Shown here: positions 1 through 6,019 of the stretch, piece after piece
Numbering within the stretch: position 1 is the first letter of the stretch
Layout of the letters: the number at the start of each line of letters is the position of its first letter
NCBI GenBank assembly: GCA_012963895.1
Contig: DTUW01000008.1
Coordinates: 1-12,744, forward strand
Source of the DNA: Campylobacterales bacterium
Lineage (GTDB): Bacteria; Campylobacterota; Campylobacteria; Campylobacterales; Thiovulaceae
Direction of reading: 5' to 3'
Length of the DNA stretch: 12,744 bases
Program-made: the position numbers and the translations under genes
Notes under the pieces: model-generated
The model's database searches: none
Told to the model about the DNA's origin: nothing
Seen by the model: the letters and a program-made list of their open reading frames with translations, nothing else

Positions 1-489
1 GCTCTATTGGAGGAGTGTAGAAAATATAATCCGATGATGTCCAATGTTTCAATTGATGAGGTTGTCCCCTACCAGTTCCAACTTCCAGCCTCTCCATATG
101 TGGCAAAAGGTAGAGAAACGATTAGCATCGACAAAATCAGAGAATCTATTCACAATATAGAGCAGTTTTGCGATATTGTGATAGTTGAAGGGGCGGGGGG
201 ATTGCTCGTTCCAATTGAACGGAACTACTTCATGATAGACCTAATTCAGGAGTTGGGATATAGAACCCTCTTAGTTGCTCCGAGTAATCTCGGCTCGATA
301 AATGACACCCTGCTATCTATCGATAAGCTCTCTCAAAGAGGAATAGATTTCCATTGGACAATAAACCTATATAGAGATATGGATACCTTTCCAGAAATCA
401 CCCAACCATTTTACTTAGACCATTTCGGAGAAGTTCCAATTTTTCAAAATAGCAGTTTGGAGATAGCTAAAAAGTTGATTTATAGATAA
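1..489 (+). CDS. bioD: Dethiobiotin synthetase, C-terminal part (5' truncated by window edge)
   Basis: BioD closes the ureido ring of dethiobiotin from 7,8-diaminopelargonic acid, CO2 and ATP in the cytoplasm, the penultimate step of biotin synthesis. The reading frame is open to base 1, so the TTG at 7-9 is only an internal Leu codon. About 162 codons are visible of a usual 210-225; the P-loop N-terminus lies outside. The diagnostic segment is VIVEGAGGLLVPI (the EGAGG loop binding ATP/Mg), followed by SNLGSINDTLLS, the equivalent of the SxLGxINHTLLT strand-helix of the family. The stop TAA is at 487-489. It converges on the TPR gene of the opposite strand and overlaps it by 10 bp. Family assignment is firm; completeness of the N-terminus cannot be judged. 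Confidence 0.92.
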   Translation, partial: ALLEECRKYNPMMSNVSIDEVVPYQFQLPASPYVAKGRETISIDKIRESIHNIEQFCDIVIVEGAGGLLVPIERNYFMIDLIQELGYRTLLVAPSNLGSINDTLLSIDKLSQRGIDFHWTINLYRDMDTFPEITQPFYLDHFGEVPIFQNSSLEIAKKLIYR

Positions 490-495
490 CTTTTT
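469..495. terminator. Bidirectional terminator-like inverted repeat across two stop codons
   Basis: AAAAAGTT (469-476) and AACTTTTT (488-495) are perfect 8-bp complements around an 11-nt loop. The loop and right arm contain the stop codons of both bioD (487-489) and the convergent TPR gene (480-482). An A-run leads and a T-run follows on either strand, as in bidirectional intrinsic terminators, but there is only one G-C pair, so the stem is weak. The inverted repeat is read directly from the sequence; terminator function is inference. Confidence 0.45.
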
Positions 496-1373
496 ACCAT
501 TTCCAATCTCTCCATAGCCACTTTTTGAGTTCTTGGAAATTTGAGAGCTTTAAAAAACTCTTTTCGAGCTTCTCTATATCTCTTTTGAAGGAGCAATATA
601 TCCCCCCGTTTAATATATATTTTTCCAATTTTTGGATTTATCCTCTCAACCTCATCAAGCAATTTTAGAGCCTCTTCAAACTCTCCAAGTTCAACCTCAA
701 CATCAGCAAGGGCTAAAAGATATTTAGGTTTATGGAGTTTTCCAATTACATTTTTTAATAGAGTTTCCAATCTGTTATATCTCATCAATTTGGTATATAT
801 CAGGATTGCTCTATCTATAAAATCCTCGTCTAAGATAATTCCCTTTTGAAACGAGCTATCTACAAGTTGTCCCATTTGAAACTCCATTCTATACTGCTTA
901 AATAGCAGGTAAAACTTAGTAAATAGCTCCACACTATCCAATTTCTCCAATAGAGGGGAAATATCTATCTCATTTACAGGAGTTCCAAATCTGATAGAGA
1001 GAGATATATAGCTATCCCAAAATCTAATATCCAATGACCTTTGGACTATCTTTTTTACAACCTTATAGGCTTTCTGAAAATCTTTTATTCCTCTAAATAT
1101 CAGAAATTTGAGTTGAAGTATCTCCATCGTCTCTGGAAACCCTTTCAGATACTCCAAAGCAGTTCGAAAATCCATATTTTCTATATATAGTTTTGCTAAC
1201 TCCAATCGCACCTCATCGAGAAGCTCCCTATCCAATAGCCCAGATTCCTCGATAGCTGTATAGTGGATAATGGCGAGAGAGGTTTTACCTTGTAACTTTT
1301 CAATACCGGCTTGGAAGTATCTGATGAGGTCGATTTCAAGGGGATTGAGTTCATCTTTAAACCAATATAGCAT
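480..1373 (-). CDS. TPR-repeat protein, probably exported (true start likely upstream)
   Basis: The 297 codons from the first ATG encode an all-helical protein. Its clearest TPR units lie at about residues 215-285 (ALADVEVELGEFEEALKLL, then GDILLLQKRYREARKEFFKA), with weaker ones before. TPR arrays bind partner proteins; no enzymatic motif is visible. It follows the DUF58 gene, as TPR proteins often do in Bat/MoxR-type clusters, so a role with DUF58 at the membrane or periplasm is plausible. The ATG at 1371-1373 is a poor start: the nearest AGAG is 10 nt away, and the frame continues upstream through a signal-peptide-like stretch (next entry). The stop overlaps bioD's end by 10 bp. TPR content is solid; the function is unknown. 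Confidence 0.8.
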   Translation of the reverse strand: MLYWFKDELNPLEIDLIRYFQAGIEKLQGKTSLAIIHYTAIEESGLLDRELLDEVRLELAKLYIENMDFRTALEYLKGFPETMEILQLKFLIFRGIKDFQKAYKVVKKIVQRSLDIRFWDSYISLSIRFGTPVNEIDISPLLEKLDSVELFTKFYLLFKQYRMEFQMGQLVDSSFQKGIILDEDFIDRAILIYTKLMRYNRLETLLKNVIGKLHKPKYLLALADVEVELGEFEEALKLLDEVERINPKIGKIYIKRGDILLLQKRYREARKEFFKALKFPRTQKVAMERLEMVKSYL

Positions 1374-1514
1374 GTAGTCTATGCTCTCTTTTGCCTTCTC
1401 AACTCTATTCTCTTCTAAAAGTCGCTTGGTCTCTTGAAGTTGAGCATATATATCCTCAGAAATGGAGTAGCTAAATAGGGAAAGTGGAACAAATAAGATT
1501 AGTAGGAAAAGAAT
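1374..1514 (-). other. N-terminal signal-peptide extension of the TPR gene, candidate AUU start
   Basis: The TPR frame stays open upstream of its first ATG to a TAG at 1563-1565. The 47 codons from 1514 read as a hydrophobic segment (ILFLLILFVPLSLFSYS) followed by a helical linker (SEDIYAQLQETKRLLEENRV) that runs into the TPR protein without a break. That is a typical secretion signal or membrane anchor. No ATG, GTG or TTG occurs in this frame before the stop. An ATT at 1512-1514 has AAGAGAG about 8 nt upstream and would give a protein of about 344 residues, starting inside the end of the DUF58 gene (stop at 1499). The reading is direct; use of AUU is inference. The alternative is an indel in the adjacent A6 run at 1513-1518. 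Confidence 0.6.
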
Positions 1515-2320
1515 TTTTTCAACTCTCTTAGAGGGGTTTGATGGGTATAGATTTTCAGGTATCTAATTCCAAACTTTCGGAAATTTTGGAAAAGTTCTCT
1601 ATCGTGTTTCTGAATATTTTGGATATATGTCTGGTTATAGCTGAAATTTCCATCTACCCGCTTACCACTTTCACTATCGATAAGGGTAGCAAATCCAAAT
1701 TTTGGGGGAAACTCTTCAATCTGGTCGCGAACTACAATAGCTACCACCTCATTTCTCTTAGCAAGATATTTGAGTTCTAATGGGTGGTAGAAGTCAGAAA
1801 TAATAAAAATTAGACTCTTCCGCTTCACCTTTTGGAGGAGGGTTCTAATCAGAAATTCTCTATCTAAACTACGATTCAGAGGATTGAATTGGATAACACT
1901 CTCAACCCCCTTTTGAACGGCATGGATACTTTTTGAGGGGCGAAAGTAGTGAAAAATATCATCAGCAAATATGAAAGAGCTAAACATGTCCATATTTCTA
2001 ATAGCTGAAACTCCAAGAATGGAGACGATTTCAGCTATCAAGTCCTGTTTAAACCTCTGACTACCAAAGTAGGTTGAGCCTGTCAAAATTGAGACAGCTA
2101 CTATATTTAGCTCTCTCTCCTCTTGAAAAAGTTTTATATATGGTTGGTGGAGCTTGGCGGTGATATTCCAATCAATTTTTCTAATATCATCTCCTAACTG
2201 GTATTCTCGAAGTTCTACAAAGTCGTAGCCCTCACCTTTGAATATAGATGGATTATTCCCTATCTTATCGCTAAATATAGATTTTTTAGCTTTTAGAATT
2301 AGCTCTTTTGCTCTACTCAC
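1499..2320 (-). CDS. DUF58 (vWA-like) protein of the Bat/MoxR-associated type
   Basis: The 273-residue protein carries the DUF58 hallmark at residues 29-51 (G-EGYDFVELREYQLGDD-IRKIDW) and TAKLHQPYIKLFQEERE just after, then a Rossmann-like vWA fold with a later IIISDFYHP strand (residue I/S-D-F). Such proteins usually work with MoxR AAA+ ATPases and BatA-type vWA membrane proteins; neither is in view. The usual MIDAS DxSxS reads I78-L-T-G-S, so the metal-binding Asp is missing. The start is GTG at 2318-2320, overlapping the queF stop by 8 bp, with AAAAAGG directly upstream and GGTAG further back. The 3' end overlaps the probable true start of the TPR gene, suggesting translational coupling. 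The family is clear; the biochemical role is not known. Confidence 0.85.
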   Translation of the reverse strand: MSRAKELILKAKKSIFSDKIGNNPSIFKGEGYDFVELREYQLGDDIRKIDWNITAKLHQPYIKLFQEERELNIVAVSILTGSTYFGSQRFKQDLIAEIVSILGVSAIRNMDMFSSFIFADDIFHYFRPSKSIHAVQKGVESVIQFNPLNRSLDREFLIRTLLQKVKRKSLIFIISDFYHPLELKYLAKRNEVVAIVVRDQIEEFPPKFGFATLIDSESGKRVDGNFSYNQTYIQNIQKHDRELFQNFRKFGIRYLKIYTHQTPLRELKKFFSY

Positions 2321-2708
2321 CTTTTTCTACCATCTGCATATCTGTATCTATTTCGATAATGGTATGGACATTACCCCGAGGGTTGAAATCGGCTACTATC
2401 TTCATATAGTGGGGTTGCAGTTTCGAATTGAGAACTGAAAAGATTTCATTTATACTATCCTCGTGAGAAATATATCTATTTCGGAAAGTGTTGATATATA
2501 TCTTCAAAGCCTTCAACTCTACAACCCATCTATTTGGAATATATTCAATGTGGATAGTTGCATAGTCTGGGTATCCGCTTCTGGGGCATAGGGCTGAGAA
2601 CTCGGGTAGTGTAATTTTTATTCTATATCTATTTTCATTTCTGTTTTCCCACAGCTCCAAATCTCTATCTATATCAAACTCGGCTATCTCTTTTTCTCCA
2701 TATCTCAC
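2313..2708 (-). CDS. queF: NADPH-dependent 7-cyano-7-deazaguanine reductase (preQ0 reductase)
   Basis: QueF reduces the nitrile preQ0 to the amine preQ1 with two NADPH, in queuosine tRNA modification (cytoplasm). At 131 residues it is the short unimodular (YkvM/type I) form. Visible motifs are EFSALCPRSGYPD with nucleophile Cys41 and acid Asp48, the QueF motif ELKALKIYINTFRNRYISHED (63-83, shown by its key residues Glu64, Lys66, His82, Glu83) and the late RGN at 111-113. The start is GTG at 2706-2708, preceded by GGAG with 7-nt spacing. It leads the queF-DUF58-TPR group, overlapping DUF58 by 8 bp, and has its own promoter. No link between queuosine and DUF58 is known to me, so the pairing may be positional only. 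Confidence 0.95.
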   Translation of the reverse strand: MRYGEKEIAEFDIDRDLELWENRNENRYRIKITLPEFSALCPRSGYPDYATIHIEYIPNRWVVELKALKIYINTFRNRYISHEDSINEIFSVLNSKLQPHYMKIVADFNPRGNVHTIIEIDTDMQMVEKGE

Positions 2709-2735
2709 TCTATCGCTCCACTGACTTTTTGCGAT

Positions 2736-2741
2736 ATTATA
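2736..2741 (-). promoter_or_regulatory. Sigma-70-type -10 box for queF
   Basis: On the minus strand the sequence reads TTTTTATATAATATCGC, with a perfect TATAAT 28 bp upstream of the GTG start. A T-rich run precedes it and no convincing -35 is seen. This is the usual pattern in Campylobacterota, where -35 boxes are weak and periodic A/T tracts replace them. The implied leader is only about 20 nt, too short for a leader riboswitch. It includes the Shine-Dalgarno GGAG. Confidence 0.55.
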
Positions 2742-2856
2742 TAAAAACCACTTTTTTAAATATTTCTGAAATATTTTGTGTAATATATAGATTTAGTTTC
2801 TAATTCTTAAAAATTTCATCTAATTTCTACATTGTCCAAAAAGTTGAGAAATAGAG

Positions 2857-2871
2857 GTATATGTAATATAC
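2857..2871. repeat. Palindrome, 6-bp arms with 3-nt centre
   Basis: GTATAT-GTA-ATATAC is a perfect inverted repeat about 150 bp upstream of the queF start. It has the same 6-3-6 design as 2940-2954 but a different sequence. It could be an operator or simply reflect A/T composition. Confidence 0.35.
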
Positions 2872-2939
2872 ATCATCATATTTCCAAATATATCCCAATT
2901 TTTCCTGAATACCGAAAAATGGGAATTTTGAAAAATTTG

Positions 2940-2954
2940 ATACAAAAATTGTAT
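2940..2954. repeat. Palindrome, 6-bp arms with 3-nt centre
   Basis: ATACAA-AAA-TTGTAT is a perfect inverted repeat overlapping the left copy of GTATAGGGGG. Geometry is compatible with a dimeric-regulator operator. It lies too far from the queF -10 box (about 200 bp) to act as a simple repressor site. Function is unknown. Confidence 0.35.
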
Positions 2955-3217
2955 AGGGGGATAAAAATTTGAAAATTGGAAATCTTAGATATATATTTAG
3001 ATATTACTACTAATCTATATTTCAGATATTGGGAATTTTTGGAACGGAAGAGCTGAAAAGAGTTGGCGAAACTTAAAAAATTCCCCAAAAATTTGGGAGT
3101 TTTTCCATTTTGGAGAAGAGGGCAAACAACCTCATCAAGGTGCTGAAACTTAAATTTTTCAAACTTTCCAATATACGGGAATTTTGAGGAGGTAAATATT
3201 AGGGTTGCCCCCTATAC
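2951..3217. repeat. 10-bp inverted repeat bounding 267 bp
   Basis: GTATAGGGGG at 2951-2960 and CCCCCTATAC at 3208-3217 are perfect complements, in a region where G-runs are otherwise rare. They could close a long-range RNA stem or be terminal inverted repeats of a tiny non-autonomous element. No target-site duplication is visible outside the repeats (left flank AAAAATT, right flank GAGCAACC), which weakens the mobile-element reading. Confidence 0.45.
3075..3098 (-). terminator. Candidate intrinsic terminator of the long minus-strand operon
   Basis: On the minus strand TCCCAA-ATTT-TTGGGG forms a 6-bp stem (one G-U) with a 4-nt loop, followed by AATTTTTT. This hairpin-plus-U-tract lies about 180 nt past the helicase stop. 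The same palindrome read on the plus strand is followed by GTTTTT, so it could work in both directions. The stem is short, so confidence is moderate. Confidence 0.45.
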
Positions 3218-3238
3218 GAGCAACCGCTATTTAGGGGG
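3203..3238. ncRNA. Interlocked stems (pseudoknot or alternative hairpins)
   Basis: Two perfect stems interleave: GGTTG (3203-3207) with CAACC (3221-3225), and CCCCCTA (3208-3214) with TAGGGGG (3232-3238). The order S1a-S2a-S1b-S2b is that of an H-type pseudoknot. With no nucleotide between S1a and S2a the geometry is tight, so the stems may instead be alternatives. It sits about 40 nt past the helicase stop on the minus strand. It does not match the preQ1-I consensus (no A-rich third loop) and lies about 500 nt from queF. Pairing is seen; transcription and function are inference. Confidence 0.4.
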
Positions 3239-3278
3239 TATTTCTGAAAGAAGAGAGGTAAAACAAAAATTAAGGTTT

Positions 3279-5261
3279 CTATATCTTAGGCAGGAACTCT
3301 TTTAGAGTTTCAAGAGAGATAAAACTATTTTTATACTCTATCCCCATTCTATTTCCTACTCTAATCAGAAGCGGGGAATATTTTCCATTGAGAATATTTT
3401 TCAGCTCTTCAATATTGTCATTTACAAAATCCAAAAATTCTAATGATGCTTTATAGTAGCTGTTGGAGATTTTGATGGAGTGGGTGGCTCTGGTAACAGC
3501 CACATATAGAATATTGTATTCCTCTTTGATATTTTGAATAGAGCTATTTAGCACTAATTCGGATAGGATAGGTTTTCTATCTCTAATAGATATATCCAAT
3601 TTTGGTTTCTCTCCATTTTCCGGAAAGGAGAATATATTTCCTTCATCTTTTTCATACTGCTTCAAATATTTGGATAGTTTTTGGAAATCGCTATTATCCA
3701 AAGTATATCCATATATGCTCCTATCCGTTTTGGTAAGTCCCAATATATTTGAACTAGTTCCCTCATGGACAAAAATATTATCTATATCTTTGTATATCAC
3801 AGTAAGAGACCTAAGAATTACAACATTTTCAAACTGTAACCCTTTTGACTTATGAATAGTTGATAGGATATTAGGGCTGTTTTCGTCTGAATACTTTTCA
3901 ATTGTGTTGAAGAAGCGAATAACAATATTTTCACCTCTATTCTCTCTGTTAAAAATAACCTCATCTCGATATTTGAATATGAAGAGGGCTATATTTATCT
4001 TATCTTCAATATCTGATAAGCCGTGAGCAGTTACATATTCGAGAAGTTCTAAAAATGATGAAAAATTCCTTAGATATGAGTTCCGAAATTGTGGAAATGG
4101 AATTTTTCCTCTATGCTCTTGAAGTCGAGAAATCTTCTCCTCTTGACTGAGAGAAGAGAAGCCGGGGATAGTTTTGGACAGCTCGATTGTATAGGTAAGG
4201 AGCTTATATATATCACCTATCTCATCTGTATCAAAGTTTTCAACTCCTCCATAGAGATAGTAACTATCTTTATTACTTATTTGAAAGATAGCCATCGATA
4301 GAAGCGGAAAAGTCCCCCTAGATAGATAGGCAGTTCTCCCATCTCCTTGAATATCTTTACCACCTCCAACTATCTTCTCACCTCTCAAATTCAATATTTT
4401 ATTAGCCAATATCTCCATTTCTGAATTTAGTTCAAATCTGAAACTGGTAGTAAGTTGTTTCTTAATTACTCTATCAGGATAGCTATCTTCTAAGAGCTTG
4501 GAGAGGTTGATATTTCCTAAAAATCCATATATTTTCTGGTTGTTGTCTCCGACTATAATAATTCGATACCTTCCAGATTCTACGAGCGAGATAATAAATC
4601 TTGATAACAATTTAGATATATCTTGGGCTTCATCTAATACTATATAGTCGTAGTTGAAAACCCTTTTATGGGCTGTTGTTACAAACTCTTTTAGAAATGT
4701 ATCGAAAGTTGTAAAGTTGGAATTTAGTATCTCTTTATGGATATTTGGAACATAATCAACTGCTTCTAATCGCTGTTTGATTACCCATTTTGAATTTTTT
4801 ACCGGTTTTCTTTTATATCTCTCCTCCAACTCTTGGCGAATCTCATTTTTCAACTCCTCCAAGTTGTCCAAATCTATTGCAGATTTGCAAAAGTTTCTAT
4901 ATGCATCATAAATATGATTTACTTTATAAAAGTTCTCTTTGCTTTCAGAAATATCGATTCCAACTATATTTGCGATGAGGTGGTTATTTATATACCTTAT
5001 CTCTTTTCTACCTACATATCCCCTAGCAAAGCCGTGAAGGGTGTAGGCTCTGGTATTTTCTGGAAATTTCTTTTGTGCTTCTTGAACAACTTTTTTATTA
5101 AATGCTAAATATAGAAATCTCTTATCTGGATTATCTTTTGCTATTTCTAGAAGGGTTGAAGTCTTTCCACACCCTGCTAAGGCATTGACAACTAAGATAT
5201 TTCCTATCTCTAAGTTTTTTGCCTCCTGCAATATCTCTTGCTGTTCTGGTGTAAGTTCCAC
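3279..5261 (-). CDS. UvrD/Rep-family (FBH1-like) superfamily 1A DNA helicase
   Basis: The 660-residue protein has the ordered SF1A helicase motifs: Walker A ALAGCGKT (27-34), Ia LAFNKKVVQEA (52-62), TLHGFA (74-79), motif II LDEAQD (209-214), III GDNNQKIYGF (238-247), IV TTSFRF (271-276), V STIHKSKGLQFENVVI (467-482) and VI YNILYVAVTRA (582-592). All ATPase residues (Lys33, Asp210/Glu211, Gln242, Arg591) are present, so it should unwind DNA 3'-5'. The order and compact size resemble FBH1-type bacterial helicases more than UvrD, Rep or PcrA; no nuclease domain is seen. The start is GTG at 5259-5261, sharing one base with the ttcA stop (TAGTG), with AAGGAG 7 nt upstream. As last gene of the string it may be a local addition. 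Physiological role is unassigned. Confidence 0.88.
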   Translation of the reverse strand: MELTPEQQEILQEAKNLEIGNILVVNALAGCGKTSTLLEIAKDNPDKRFLYLAFNKKVVQEAQKKFPENTRAYTLHGFARGYVGRKEIRYINNHLIANIVGIDISESKENFYKVNHIYDAYRNFCKSAIDLDNLEELKNEIRQELEERYKRKPVKNSKWVIKQRLEAVDYVPNIHKEILNSNFTTFDTFLKEFVTTAHKRVFNYDYIVLDEAQDISKLLSRFIISLVESGRYRIIIVGDNNQKIYGFLGNINLSKLLEDSYPDRVIKKQLTTSFRFELNSEMEILANKILNLRGEKIVGGGKDIQGDGRTAYLSRGTFPLLSMAIFQISNKDSYYLYGGVENFDTDEIGDIYKLLTYTIELSKTIPGFSSLSQEEKISRLQEHRGKIPFPQFRNSYLRNFSSFLELLEYVTAHGLSDIEDKINIALFIFKYRDEVIFNRENRGENIVIRFFNTIEKYSDENSPNILSTIHKSKGLQFENVVILRSLTVIYKDIDNIFVHEGTSSNILGLTKTDRSIYGYTLDNSDFQKLSKYLKQYEKDEGNIFSFPENGEKPKLDISIRDRKPILSELVLNSSIQNIKEEYNILYVAVTRATHSIKISNSYYKASLEFLDFVNDNIEELKNILNGKYSPLLIRVGNRMGIEYKNSFISLETLKEFLPKI

Positions 5262-6019
5262 TATTTCTCCTTATTAAAAAATGAATCTACATGGATATTT
5301 TTGAATGCTCTATTTAGAGAAAAAAAGATATTTGGATATTTTTTCTCCAAATCTTTCAAGAGACTTTTTACCTCATACCTCGCATAAGGAACTTTTATAT
5401 CAAACCTCATCGAGGGACAAGCTTCATCACCTATAATAGGTAAGTTTGCTTTTAAAGCTCCATTTAGTAGCTGTCTCTCTCTAACCTGTATTAGAGGACG
5501 AATTACAACAATTCCATTATCTGCGGTATATTTAGGGGCGAGGGTTCGCATGGTGCTATTGTAGAAGATGTTCATGAAAAAGCTTTCAACTGCATCATCA
5601 AGGTGATGCCCCAAAGCCAATTTATTATATCCCAACTCCTTAGTAGCACTATATAAAGCTCCTCGCCTCATTCTGGAAAAGAATGAACAATAGGAGCTGT
5701 TTCGTCGTATCTTTTCCTGAGCAATCTCAAATATATCGGTTTTATAGATATGGTGAGGTATCTCATACTCTTTCAGATGGTGGGTAAGTTGCGAAAAATC
5801 CTCACCCATGCCGTAATCGATAGTTACCGCTGTAAATTGGAACTTGAAGGGGGCATGTCTCTCCATTCTTTTTAAGATATGGGCTAACATTAGGGAATCT
5901 TTTCCCCCGCTCAACCCCAGAACTATTCTATCCCCCTCCTCAATTAGTCCAAACTCTCCATTAGTTCGACCTACAATTTTCAGAAGTTTTTTACTTATCT
6001 CTATCTCTCTTCTCTTCAT
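5261..6019 (-). CDS. ttcA: TtcA-family PP-loop tRNA thiolation protein
   Basis: TtcA inserts sulfur to make 2-thiocytidine at position 32 of some tRNAs. The PP-loop SGGKDS (37-42) binds ATP and adenylates C32, and ALGHHLDDAVESFFMN (135-150) is the typical core helix. The length, 252 residues, is near the family norm without the C-terminal extension. The [4Fe-4S] ligands are odd: the usual CxxC reads C111-S-F-F114, so the second Cys is Phe. Cys201 (GDEACPSMRF) matches the distal ligand. This may mark a Campylobacterota subfamily or a different sulfur chemistry, so the substrate is less certain than the fold. ATG at 6017-6019 overlaps the upstream stop in an ATGA; the stop overlaps the helicase GTG. 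Confidence 0.85.
   Translation of the reverse strand: MKRREIEISKKLLKIVGRTNGEFGLIEEGDRIVLGLSGGKDSLMLAHILKRMERHAPFKFQFTAVTIDYGMGEDFSQLTHHLKEYEIPHHIYKTDIFEIAQEKIRRNSSYCSFFSRMRRGALYSATKELGYNKLALGHHLDDAVESFFMNIFYNSTMRTLAPKYTADNGIVVIRPLIQVRERQLLNGALKANLPIIGDEACPSMRFDIKVPYARYEVKSLLKDLEKKYPNIFFSLNRAFKNIHVDSFFNKEK

Larger units (their letters stand above)
2742..3278. other. Gene-free spacer rich in inverted repeats
   Basis: Between the queF promoter and the helicase stop I find no credible gene on either strand; the longest frame (70 codons, TTG start) is low-complexity. The spacer is A/T-rich with scattered GGGAATTTT words (near 2931, 3031 and 3178). It holds several palindromes: 2857-2871 (GTATAT-3-ATATAC), 2940-2954 (ATACAA-3-TTGTAT) and 3084-3097 (CCCAAA..TTTGGG). 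A GC-rich structured patch lies at 3203-3238, and GTATAGGGGG at 2951-2960 is the exact complement of 3208-3217. It could be the operon's 3' UTR plus an unrecognised structured RNA, a decayed small mobile element, or a decayed gene. No tRNA, rRNA, tmRNA, SRP RNA or RNase P signature was seen. Confidence 0.6.

Noticed and set aside
7..489. TTG at 7-9 as the bioD start
   Set aside because: The frame is open to base 1 and the P-loop domain is missing, so the gene begins outside the window.
2876..3088. 70-codon minus-strand frame in the spacer
   Set aside because: It has a TTG start without a Shine-Dalgarno and a low-complexity Ile/Phe/Lys-rich product with no motif, and it runs through palindromes and the terminator-like hairpin.
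3123..3150. CRISPR-repeat-like segment (minus strand GTTTCAGCACCTTGATGAGG followed by TTGTTTGCC)
   Set aside because: Only one copy is present. The nearby GAAACTTAAA at 3069 shares just the last few bases, there is no regular spacing, and no cas gene is in view.
3203..3240. preQ1 riboswitch controlling queF
   Set aside because: The loop layout does not fit the preQ1-I pattern, it lies about 500 nt from queF, and queF has its own TATAAT box that leaves a leader of only about 20 nt.
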